6,185 nt of DNA from an uncultured Allobaculum sp. (GCA_910577085.1 CAJTLE010000147.1:1-6185); one strand, 5' to 3'. Numbered from the stretch's first letter, positions 1 to 5,002 are shown. The notes: a model not told the origin generated them from the letters alone. Numbers and translations: made by a program.

Positions 1-117
1 TACCAAAAAACATAAACGTAATCCAGATATTGCCTTCTCTATCAAGGCAAATGTACCTGCATATGGCAAAACTGATTTCTTTCTGATTACTCTGCATTTA
101 CACTTGACATTTAATAG
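1..117. other. AT-rich non-PTS segment abutting the broken IIC gene; possible mobile-element end
   Basis: This stretch is about 33% GC by my count, against about 53% in the 60 bases that follow. It shows no relation to a PTS IIC protein. One plus-strand frame is open from base 2 to a TAG at 119-121 and reads protein-like, including the string NPDIAFSIKANVPAYGKTDF, so it may be the 3' end of another gene. A minus-strand frame from an ATG at 94-92 also stays open to the window edge, so the coding strand is unsettled. A transposase end is an inference from context only, since I recognise no family motif and no clear terminal inverted repeat. A contig-end repeat joined by assembly is an equally good explanation. 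Confidence 0.35.
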
Positions 118-474
118 TTAGGCTTTTTGCCAACCCTGCTCATGGTCAAGATGGGCGCTCCAATGGTCGAGCTGATCAAAAACTATCTGCCAATGGATGG
201 CCTGGCCATGAAAACCCTGTTTACAGTCGGAGCATTGCTTCCATGCGTGGGAATTGCCATCCTGCTCAAACAGATTGTCGCCAAAGCGCTGGACTTCATT
301 CCATTCTTCTTTGGCTTTACCCTGGCTGCTTCCTTAGGCATCAACCTGGTAAGTGCAACGATTATTGCGGCGATGTTTGCCTATATCAATTACCGCATCA
401 AGATGCTCTCCCTTGCCAAATCCGCTCCTGGCGGGGTTGTTGAATTTGAAGAGGAAGAAGAGGAGGATATCTGA
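118..474 (+). pseudogene. PTS mannose/fructose/sorbose-type EIIC component, 5'-truncated (C-terminal ~115 residues)
   Basis: The reading frame matches the C-terminal part of the mannose-family EIIC permease (ManY/AgaC type), which with EIID carries sugar across the membrane while EIIA/EIIB phosphorylate it. The string PTLLMVKMGAPMVE at the start is interior sequence in this family. It is followed by three hydrophobic segments (about residues 31-48, 55-73 and 74-90 counted from TTG 127) and an acidic Glu-rich tail typical of EIIC C-termini. Full-length EIIC is about 260 residues, so roughly 150 N-terminal residues are missing. An in-frame TAG at 115-117 shows the frame cannot continue upstream. 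TTG 127 can be read as a start but lacks an SD sequence, so I treat this as a broken gene or an assembly junction. The stop lies two bases before the IID start, and the GAG/GAA codons of the acidic tail supply the IID ribosome site. Confidence 0.85.
461..467 (+). promoter_or_regulatory. Shine-Dalgarno of IID embedded in the IIC acidic tail codons
   Basis: AGGAGGA lies nine bases before the IID ATG and overlaps the Glu codons at the end of IIC. It fixes the IID start at 477 and indicates that IIC and IID are normally translated from one message. Confidence 0.75.
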
Positions 475-476
475 TC

Positions 477-1313
477 ATGGCAAAGATCTCCAAAAAGGCG
501 CTGACCAAAGCGTTTAATAACTGGTATTACGGAAACCTGACCTGCTTTTCACAAGAGCATATGCAGACATTTGGATACATGGTTTCCATGCTTCCGATCA
601 TCCGCGATCTGTATGCGGATGATCCCAAACTGCAGATGTGTTCGATGAATACGTATCGGACTTTCTTCAATACGGAACCTCAGTTAGGAACCGTGATTGT
701 CGGCATTACCGCTGGTCTGGAAGAAGCCAGAGCCAATGGACAGGAAGATGTCGATGATGAAACGATCAACAGCCTGCGGGCCGGCCTGATGGGGCCGATT
801 GCCGGTATTGGCGATTCCCTGGTTGTCGGCACCCTGATTCCAATTCTGCTCGGTATTGCGATGGGTATGTCCACTGGCGGAAGCCCGATCGGTGCGATCT
901 TCTATATTATTGTCTGGAACCTGATTGCCTATTTTGGCATGAAGATGCTCTTCTTTAAGGGCTATGAAATGGGTGGAAAAGCCGTTGACTTCCTGGTTGG
1001 CCCGCAGGGCGAAGCGCTGCGTGAATCCATTACCATGCTTGGCGGCATTGTCATTGGTGCGGTTGCGGCCAGCTGGGTATCCGTAACGACGGCTTTCTCG
1101 ATGACAGCCGAAGGGGCCGATGAGCCTTTCCTGGTTTTACAGGATACTTTGAACAATGTTTATCCTGGCTTTTTAACGGCTGCCTTCATCATGCTTTGCT
1201 GGTGGCTGATGGCCAAAAAGAAAATGTCTCCGCTCAAAGTCATGCTCTTATTGGTTGTCATCGCCTTCGTCGGCGTACTGATTGGCTTCTTCGATCCAGG
1301 TCTGAACTACTAA
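477..1313 (+). CDS. PTS mannose/fructose/sorbose-type EIID component, complete
   Basis: The 278-residue product has the usual length and architecture of EIID (ManZ/AgaD type), the membrane partner of EIIC in mannose-family phosphotransferase systems. The N-terminus (residues 8-46) carries the family pattern of an aromatic amphipathic stretch followed by FGYMVSMLPIIRDLY. The FFNTEPQLGTVIVGITAGLEE block (63-83) and the MGPIAGIGDSL signature (105-115) are diagnostic. Hydrophobic stretches lie near 115-132, 138-160, 187-205, 230-246 and 254-271. The start at 477 is set by a strong SD nine bases upstream. The truncated IIC ends two bases before it, so this is the distal gene of the operon, with a hairpin downstream. 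The sugar cannot be told from this component alone. Without intact IIC the permease should not work, and no EIIA/EIIB gene is in the window. Confidence 0.96.
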   Translation: MAKISKKALTKAFNNWYYGNLTCFSQEHMQTFGYMVSMLPIIRDLYADDPKLQMCSMNTYRTFFNTEPQLGTVIVGITAGLEEARANGQEDVDDETINSLRAGLMGPIAGIGDSLVVGTLIPILLGIAMGMSTGGSPIGAIFYIIVWNLIAYFGMKMLFFKGYEMGGKAVDFLVGPQGEALRESITMLGGIVIGAVAASWVSVTTAFSMTAEGADEPFLVLQDTLNNVYPGFLTAAFIMLCWWLMAKKKMSPLKVMLLLVVIAFVGVLIGFFDPGLNY

Positions 1314-1326
1314 ACAAAAAACAGGC

Positions 1327-1345
1327 ATCGGCCTTCAAAGCCGAT
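1327..1345 (+). terminator. Weak hairpin just after the IID stop
   Basis: ATCGGC (1327-1332) pairs perfectly with GCCGAT (1340-1345) around a seven-base loop. It is preceded by an A-rich run, but only a poor T stretch follows. It lies 13 bases past the IID stop, so it may be a weak terminator or an mRNA-end stabiliser. Confidence 0.4.
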
Positions 1346-1379
1346 CCATTTCAAGTTTGCTAAAGCGCAAAACAATGAA

Positions 1380-1416
1380 GAGATCTTTTCGGCAGAGAGG
1401 CCGGTTGGTCTTTTCA
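1380..1416 (+). terminator. Candidate Rho-independent terminator downstream of IID
   Basis: Bases 1380-1385 pair with 1407-1412, including U-G pairs. An inner CGGC (1390-1393) pairs with GCCG (1400-1403) around the loop AGAGAG. A short TTTT run at 1411-1414 ends the structure. The internal loop makes it weaker than the terminators at 1839 and 6087. Confidence 0.45.
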
Positions 1417-1556
1417 AACAAATCAGCTCCTGACTGAATGATGTCTTCCCGATCTGGAATCTGGGAGCCCATTGTGAGGTGTCCGCTTTGGATGTTAGTT
1501 TTGGAATTTTATGGAGCTATTGATTATGAATTGAATTTGGAAGGGGCGTTTGAACC

Positions 1557-1823
1557 ATGTTGAGTCCACAACAGATCAGACAGCAGTTTGTTACACAGGC
1601 AAAACTCTATAACCGGCTTAAAAAATGGCTGGCAAATACAATGGTATTGTCTTCCTTTTTCATCAGCCTGGCTCTCTTCTTCAGATCCATTCCCTGGATT
1701 GTCTGGCCGGCCTGTATTTTGTTTGGCTGCAGCGTGACAGCAGTCCTGACCATTGGTCTGGCTTTAAAGCGGGGAAAAGACAATCTCGACAAGCTGCTTC
1801 TCCTTCTGAATCAAGAGGCATAA
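1557..1823 (+). CDS. Small protein with two predicted membrane helices, function unknown
   Basis: The product is 88 residues. Residues 1-26 are polar with several Lys/Arg (a short amphipathic lead), and two hydrophobic segments at about 27-42 and 47-71 are separated by a short turn containing Pro and Trp. A basic and then Leu-rich cytoplasmic-like tail (KRGKDNLDKLLLLLNQEA) ends the protein. A good SD, GGAAGGGG at 1539-1546, lies ten bases before the ATG and supports this start. The gene stands alone between the PTS hairpins and a strong terminator 15 bases after its stop, so it is probably a single-gene transcript. I do not recognise the family. By size and topology it could be a membrane accessory or stress peptide, but nothing in the sequence fixes a function. 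Confidence 0.75.
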   Translation: MLSPQQIRQQFVTQAKLYNRLKKWLANTMVLSSFFISLALFFRSIPWIVWPACILFGCSVTAVLTIGLALKRGKDNLDKLLLLLNQEA

Positions 1824-1838
1824 TTCCTACCATGCCGC

Positions 1839-1876
1839 AAGCCATCCGGATCCGTCTGATTCGGATGGCTTTTTTT
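1839..1876 (+). terminator. Strong Rho-independent terminator
   Basis: AAGCCATCCG (1839-1848) pairs with CGGATGGCTT (1862-1871), and the stem can extend inward by G-U, A-U, U-A and C-G pairs to a five-base loop (1853-1857). An uninterrupted run of seven T (1870-1876) follows. It closes the transcript of the 1557-1823 gene. Confidence 0.92.
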
Positions 1877-2030
1877 GGCAAACATCCCGGCGTGGCCAGA
1901 AGATCTGTTTTAGAATCGAAAGATAAGAAGGATAAGAAGGCCAAAGCAGAAAGAATTGTTGCTTCAAAAAGATCGGAATTTTCCCGACAGGACAGACTGC
2001 CACAAATGCTGAAGTTTCAGACCAGGTAAA

Positions 2031-2114
2031 AAAGGAGCGATAGTCATGGCCAAAATGAGAACTGAGGGCTTGCTTTGGCATCTTATCAAGATTGATTTCT
2101 GTCCTGATAAGTAA
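2031..2114 (+). CDS. Putative 22-residue small ORF with strong ribosome binding site (ORF 2046-2114)
   Basis: AAAGGAG at 2031-2037 sits eight bases before ATG 2046, close to ideal. The ORF runs 22 codons to TAA 2112-2114 and begins MAKMRTEGLLWHLIKIDF, basic then hydrophobic, ending CPDK. The second half of the ORF contains CTTATCA (2082-2088), which can pair with TGATAAG (2105-2111). A competing stem, CCTGA (2103-2107) with TCAGG (2116-2120), overlaps the first, so the two cannot form together. That arrangement resembles a leader-peptide attenuator. The next element is a promoter at 2129, not a gene. It might encode a small peptide or only be a translated leader. I recognise no family. Confidence 0.35.
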   Translation, partial: KGAIVMAKMRTEGLLWHLIKIDFCPDK

Positions 2115-2128
2115 ATCAGGCTTTAGAA

Positions 2129-2156
2129 TTGTCATTGTATTCAGCTTTGTTATGAT
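2129..2156 (+). promoter_or_regulatory. Near-consensus sigma-A promoter with extended -10
   Basis: TTGTCA (2129-2134) and TATGAT (2151-2156) are separated by 16 bases. A TG dinucleotide sits one base before the -10, giving the TGnTATGAT extended form. Transcription would begin at about 2162-2165. No conventional gene lies downstream, only a structured segment ending at a terminator about 180 bases later. Confidence 0.75.
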
Positions 2157-2162
2157 GGTATC

Positions 2163-2346
2163 AGTTAAACAGTCTGACTGACTCGATAACAGGCTGCGCT
2201 TTTGTGGCCAGGAAAGCGATGACTATTTATTTCTGGCAAACTGACGATGATTCCCTCATCATCCGTCAAAAATCCCTCAAACCTTTTACCGCAAGGTAAG
2301 GTCCGCTACGGTTCCATTGATGAAGACTCCCGATGGAGCCTTTTTT
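2163..2346 (+). ncRNA. Candidate structured small RNA or orphan regulatory leader (unidentified)
   Basis: Between the strong promoter at 2129 and the terminator ending at 2346 lie three good hairpins. CGCTTTT (2197-2203) pairs with GAAAGCG (2212-2218). TGACGATGAT (2242-2251) pairs with ATCATCCGTCA (2258-2268) with one bulged C. CTTTTACC (2283-2290) pairs with GGTAAGG (2295-2301) through G-U pairs and is capped by the stable GNRA tetraloop GCAA. The segment shows no start codon with a ribosome site, and the gene 460 bases farther on runs the other way. It does not fit the 6S, SRP, tmRNA or RNase P layouts, nor the T-box or cyclic-di-GMP-I consensus as I know them. The function is unknown, and a trans-acting small RNA is the simplest inference. 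Confidence 0.55.
2310..2346 (+). terminator. Rho-independent terminator ending the 2163-2346 transcript
   Basis: GGTTCCAT (2310-2317) pairs with ATGGAGCC (2333-2340), with one U-G pair, and six T follow at once (2341-2346). It matches no gene stop, so it belongs to the short transcript starting near 2163. Confidence 0.8.
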
Positions 2347-2583
2347 CTTGCGCTTTTTTGCCAGATCAACAGCCTGTGGAATCAATTATCGAATGTTCCA
2401 TCCCGCTTTGTCTGTTGTCCTCTTTCCTGTGCTTTCCCTCTCACTGTCTCTGTGGTCGTCTTATCCGTATTTTTTATTCTGATTTATCGTTCTGGTTTTT
2501 CTTCCTTAAGCTCACCATACTTGTGCTTTTTGTTTCATGGCTTTCCTTCCTGATTCTGTCTTTCTAAACCACATCAAGTAAGG
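2347..2583. other. Pyrimidine-rich intergenic tract without a supported gene
   Basis: From about 2380 to 2570 the plus strand is strikingly rich in C and T, and the minus strand correspondingly in A and G. The overlapping plus-strand frames ending at 2553 and 2567 read as Leu/Phe/Ser/Cys-rich strings because of this composition. They have no SD and begin inside the hairpins of the preceding transcript. The minus strand is broken by stops. I see no RNA or operator that I can support here. Confidence 0.5.
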
Positions 2584-2621
2584 GATCTGGCCAGGTTCTG
2601 GATTGACCAGAAAACCAGATC
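2584..2621. repeat. Nested perfect inverted repeat (hairpin) downstream of the convergent genes
   Basis: GATCTGG (2584-2590) pairs with CCAGATC (2615-2621). Inside it TTCTGG (2596-2601) pairs with CCAGAA (2607-2612) around ATTGA. No T run follows on either strand, so this is not a normal terminator. It could be an mRNA-end or intergenic palindrome. Confidence 0.6.
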
Positions 2622-2657
2622 TGGAAACTCTGCTGCTGGCAGTCTGGAAGCTGGCAT

Positions 2658-2682
2658 TTCAGCGTTTTAAAGAAGCGCTGAA
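2658..2682. repeat. Inverted repeat TTCAGCG/CGCTGAA
   Basis: Seven perfectly paired bases, 2658-2664 with 2676-2682, surround an eleven-base loop. It lies just beyond the terminator of the minus-strand channel gene and may act as a secondary hairpin in read-through transcripts. Confidence 0.5.
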
Positions 2683-2685
2683 CGT

Positions 2686-2718
2686 AAAAAAGCCACCTGT
2701 AAGAAACACACAGATGGC
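2686..2718 (-). terminator. Rho-independent terminator of the mechanosensitive channel gene
   Basis: Read on the minus strand, GCCATCTG (2718-2711) pairs with CAGGTGGC (2699-2692), with one U-G pair, and a six-T run follows (2691-2686). It is about 90 bases past the channel stop codon. Confidence 0.85.
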
Positions 2719-2740
2719 AATCTGATGGATGGCGCCCTAT

Positions 2741-2781
2741 AAGGCCTGGCGACCGCTTGAACGGTCTTTCTGGTCTGGCCT
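2741..2781 (-). repeat. Hairpin between the channel stop and its terminator
   Basis: GACCG (2751-2755) pairs with CGGTC (2762-2766). An outer AGGCC near 2741 can pair with GGCCT ending at 2781. It lies in the 3' untranslated part of the channel transcript and has no T run in the right place, so a stabilising role is possible. Confidence 0.4.
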
Positions 2782-2804
2782 GATCTTTGATTGAGAAAAT
2801 CCGC

Positions 2805-4232
2805 TCAGGATGATGTGTTTTTGTCAGGATGATCATCCGTCGACTTGCCTTGAGGATGGTCCTTGGAGGGAGCCATGGACGAAGAAGACTGCATGGCCGC
2901 AGAAGAAGCCGCTTCAGAAACTCTTGAATCGGCAGCCTTCGAAACGGACTCTGATGAAGGTCCGGCTTCAGGCCCAGTCACCGTATCTACCGAGACGGGA
3001 ATAGAAGGAACAGGATCGGGTTCTGGACTGATGGAATCGGAGACTGTCAGGTTTTGAGAAGCAGAATCTGGGGTGGTCATGGAGGAGGGGTAGATCTGCA
3101 CAGCTTCTGTAGTGGAAGGCTGTTCTGGATCCAAAGTCTTGCTGGTCAGTTGAGACTTGCTGGCGGATGCAGATTTACAATCGTCGCTGCGGGTATATTT
3201 TTCGTTCTTCTCCAGTTCATGTTCACGGATTGTATCTTCGATGGTGCGAATTGGATGGAGCAATGGTTCAAGGGGCAGGGAAAGATCTTCTTTGAGTTTA
3301 TCTTCGAGATCTTTAACCTTGCTGGCTTCAGGAACCGGCTGCGGAATCGGTGCCTGGATGCTGGCGGGTTTTGGCAGGTTGGTCAGGTCAATACCGGCGG
3401 CTTTGGTATTGATATCTTTCTGATTGACGACTGTTTCGGGAATATCGCTGACCAGTTTCACCACCTCAGTATCGGTTTCGCCATGCTGGAAATAGGGAAG
3501 ACCACGCGAAAGTTCCTGATAGACCAGGTTTTTGCAGACTTCCATCTGGCTGACCAGAACAAAGCCGACGACTTTCATTTCTACACCGCTGCTTGTCATA
3601 TTCGTGACCAGGACATCGACTGGCTTGTCTTTGATGAAATAAGGATTGTCCTTCATCAGGCTCAGCGCTCTTTTGCGGACCTGTTCATAATCCATGCCGA
3701 TTGGCAGCACAAAAGGAATCTTGAGGCGCAAAGCCGGATATTTTGAATAGTTGATAATCATGTCCTCAACGATTGTGGAGTTAGGAATAACAATTTCTTT
3801 GCCATTATCGGTGCGAATGGTAATAAACATTAACTCAATGGCCGTTACGACCCCGCGATGGTTTGCAACTTTGATATAATCGCCAACGTTGAACGGTTTG
3901 GTGATCAGAATCTGGATCCCGCCGGCGACGTTGGCCATATTGCCTTTTAAGGCCAGGGCAACACCAAGACCTAACGCAGAGATCAGGGCAATGACACTGT
4001 TCATTTTCACACCAAGAGCTTCAGCGGCTATGATCAGAGAAATGGCAATGATCGTCATATTGGCTGCCGATCCAATGAAAGTCATCAACCCCTTATTTGC
4101 GGACTTTCTCGACATGCGCACGATCAGACGTTTGACCCAGGGGCCAACAATCACACCAAAAAGGACTTCCACAATCGGAATCCAGATGGTGGTTAAAAAC
4201 TGAAGAATGTCTTTACTGATGTCTTTTGGCAT
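2805..4232 (-). CDS. MscS-family mechanosensitive ion channel with long disordered C-terminal tail
   Basis: The product is 475 residues. Small-conductance mechanosensitive channels open under membrane tension and release solutes on osmotic downshock. Hydrophobic segments fall at about 12-32 and 50-74, and the pore helix at about 79-112 carries the Gly/Ala-packed GLGVALALKGNMANVAGG (88-105), the hallmark of the family. KPFNVGDYIKV and TDNGKEIVIPNSTI (141-154) match the conserved beta domain, and an alpha/beta domain follows to about 265. The MscS fold normally ends near there (E. coli MscS is 286 residues). This protein adds about 210 residues: a Pro-rich linker, a charged likely coiled-coil part (302-346), then a Ser/Thr/Pro/Glu-rich low-complexity tail. 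The start at 4232 has GGGGGA about six bases upstream. A TACAAT -10-like element lies at 4273-4268, but I see no matching -35. The gene stands alone, with a terminator at 2686-2718. Confidence 0.93.
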   Translation of the reverse strand: MPKDISKDILQFLTTIWIPIVEVLFGVIVGPWVKRLIVRMSRKSANKGLMTFIGSAANMTIIAISLIIAAEALGVKMNSVIALISALGLGVALALKGNMANVAGGIQILITKPFNVGDYIKVANHRGVVTAIELMFITIRTDNGKEIVIPNSTIVEDMIINYSKYPALRLKIPFVLPIGMDYEQVRKRALSLMKDNPYFIKDKPVDVLVTNMTSSGVEMKVVGFVLVSQMEVCKNLVYQELSRGLPYFQHGETDTEVVKLVSDIPETVVNQKDINTKAAGIDLTNLPKPASIQAPIPQPVPEASKVKDLEDKLKEDLSLPLEPLLHPIRTIEDTIREHELEKNEKYTRSDDCKSASASKSQLTSKTLDPEQPSTTEAVQIYPSSMTTPDSASQNLTVSDSISPEPDPVPSIPVSVDTVTGPEAGPSSESVSKAADSRVSEAASSAAMQSSSSMAPSKDHPQGKSTDDHPDKNTSS

Positions 4233-4543
4233 ATAATCCCCCTATTTCTGAATACAGTTTCAATTTAATTGTAGACAGAACCGCCTTTTGAGGGATTGAC
4301 TTGACCGGGATTCCCAAAATATGCAAATATCAATATCAGCCGGAATCCTGCCGGTTTTCTTTGCTCAAAAGAATACAGAAGCAGGGCTGCCCTCGCGTTT
4401 TAGATTTCTTTATGGCTTGAATTGCTTCTGGCCAGGTAAGGGGGATAAAAGCCAGAACAGTCAGCTTCAAAAAATGGGCAGACAATCTAAACGACGAATT
4501 GAGGCGGATGCAAAACCAGAAAATAGGACAGTCAGAAACCATT

Positions 4544-4564
4544 CTTACTGGTAAGGCCAGTAAG
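4544..4564. repeat. Perfect 8-bp inverted repeat CTTACTGG-5-CCAGTAAG
   Basis: The arms 4544-4551 and 4557-4564 match perfectly around TAAGG. There is no T run on either strand, so a protein-binding operator or a simple hairpin is more likely than a terminator. No adjacent gene explains it. Confidence 0.5.
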
Positions 4565-4619
4565 GAAAGAATAGATCTCTGTAAAGAAACAGCCTGAAAG
4601 AAGTCGGGCACTGGTGCAG

Positions 4620-4661
4620 ATGGTCAATTCAGATGAAAAACGATCTGTTTTCATCGACCAT
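4620..4661. repeat. Two-part inverted repeat (ATGGTC/GACCAT outside, GATGAAAA/TTTTCATC inside)
   Basis: The inner arms 4632-4639 and 4648-4655 pair perfectly over an eight-base loop. The outer arms 4620-4625 and 4656-4661 also pair perfectly, with a six-base bulge AATTCA on the left side only. Fourteen pairs in all make this a stable structure of unknown role. Confidence 0.6.
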
Positions 4662-4695
4662 ATCAAACAGAGAGGATATAGACAGAAAAATTCTT

Positions 4696-4717
4696 GACAG
4701 AATGATATCAGTCTGTC
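4696..4717. promoter_or_regulatory. 22-bp near-perfect palindrome overlapping a TTGACA element; operator-like
   Basis: The left half GACAGAATGAT and right half ATCAGTCTGTC are symmetric at 20 of 22 positions. A consensus -35 hexamer TTGACA (4694-4699) overlaps the left end, but no good -10 follows at 16-18 bases. A second GACAGA starts at 4681, fifteen bases upstream. The dyad size fits a dimeric transcription-factor site. The regulator is not known, and the HTH protein at 5664 is only a guess. Confidence 0.45.
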
Positions 4718-4846
4718 TTCTTTGTCTCTTCTTCCTGACCAAAATCAAGTCCAGCCGGAATGTAAAGCAGAAATTATATTTTCAGAAATGGTAATTTTAA
4801 ATTTGAAACAAAGAGAGATAAATAATAGAGATTTTTCTTTGATTAA

Positions 4847-4877
4847 TTTCGTATAGGTTAGGGCTTTCTATACGAAA
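4847..4877. repeat. Perfect 10-bp inverted repeat TTTCGTATAG-11-CTATACGAAA, lox/Xer-like arms
   Basis: The arms 4847-4856 and 4868-4877 pair without mismatch around GTTAGGGCTTT. The TTCGTATA/TATACGAA cores are the same octamers found in loxP arms and resemble the XerC half-site of dif. However, the gap between the octamers is 13 bases, not the 8 of loxP or the 6 of dif, so it is not either site as such. It may be an operator, a hairpin, or a site for an unknown tyrosine recombinase. Confidence 0.5.
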
Positions 4878-4940
4878 AAGGCAAACATAAAATACAAGTA
4901 AAAAATAATATACAAGATCTCACCTGATGGCAATTTTGAA

Positions 4941-4978
4941 TTTTGGTTTTTAGTCGGAATTCTGGAAAAATACCAAAA
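4941..4978. repeat. AT-rich hairpin with TA bulge
   Basis: TTTTGGTTTTT (4941-4951) pairs with AAAAA (4966-4970) and CCAAAA (4973-4978), leaving TA unpaired, over a 14-base loop that contains GGAATTC. No role can be assigned. Confidence 0.4.
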
Positions 4979-4982
4979 AACC

Positions 4983-5002
4983 ATACACTTTTAAAAATGT
5001 AT
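4983..5002. repeat. 20-bp near-palindrome (ATACA...TGTAT)
   Basis: Eighteen of twenty positions are symmetric about a TTTTAAAA centre, and an A run follows. Composition makes chance more likely than for the other palindromes. An operator or recombination half-site is possible. Confidence 0.35.

Larger units (their letters stand above)
1314..1556. other. Intergenic region after IID; terminator-like hairpins, no convincing gene
   Basis: The region holds two hairpins reported separately and a third weak one at about 1446-1468 (TCCC and GAT pairing with ATC and GGGA around a bulged T). A minus-strand frame from ATG 1472 to TGA 1335 encodes 45 residues that read protein-like, including REDIIQSGADLFEKTNRP. 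It has no SD and I do not recognise it, so I treat it as a possible remnant or chance frame. A weak promoter-like pair, TTGGAA at 1501-1506 and TATGAA at 1525-1530 with an 18-base gap, precedes the gene at 1557. Confidence 0.5.
4233..4740. other. Upstream region of the channel gene; no supported gene
   Basis: Frames at 4321-4554 (plus) and 4611-4336 (minus) are open but lack ribosome sites and familiar motifs, and they overlap each other, so I leave them out. The stretch holds three inverted repeats listed separately (4544-4564, 4620-4661, 4696-4717). A TTGACT/TTGACC pair at 4296-4306 has no acceptable -10 at the right distance. Confidence 0.5.

Noticed and set aside
104..132. TTGACA at 104-109 as an outward -35 from a mobile element making a hybrid promoter for the PTS remnant.
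   Set aside because: No -10-like hexamer lies 16-18 bases downstream.
1865..2029. Lys-rich 54-residue frame containing a tandem 9-base repeat (GATAAGAAG twice at 1922-1939).
   Set aside because: Its ATG lies within the strong terminator stem, there is no SD, and the Lys-rich part arises from the short tandem repeat.
2232..2317. Resemblance to a cyclic-di-GMP-I riboswitch (shared GGCAAAC, a following hairpin, a GCAA-capped hairpin).
   Set aside because: The conserved bases before GGCAAAC, the GACGCAAAGCC joining segment and the closing GGGUUACC strand are not present in the required order.
2247..2567. Overlapping hydrophobic plus-strand frames (106 and 78 residues) that might be a small membrane toxin.
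   Set aside because: They begin inside the hairpins of the orphan transcript, have no SD, and their hydrophobicity follows directly from the pyrimidine-rich composition.
2564..2836. 90-residue minus-strand frame.
   Set aside because: It starts inside the channel's 3' end and runs through the channel's terminator hairpin.
3054..3746. 230-residue plus-strand frame.
   Set aside because: It is antisense to the well-supported channel gene, lacks a ribosome site and shows no family motif.
4321..4611. Plus frame 4321-4554 and minus frame 4611-4336 upstream of the channel.
   Set aside because: They overlap on opposite strands, neither has an SD, and neither reads like a known protein.
4847..4877. 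A true loxP or dif site.
   Set aside because: The gap between the octamers is 13 bases and the outer arm bases do not match, so only the octamer similarity stands.
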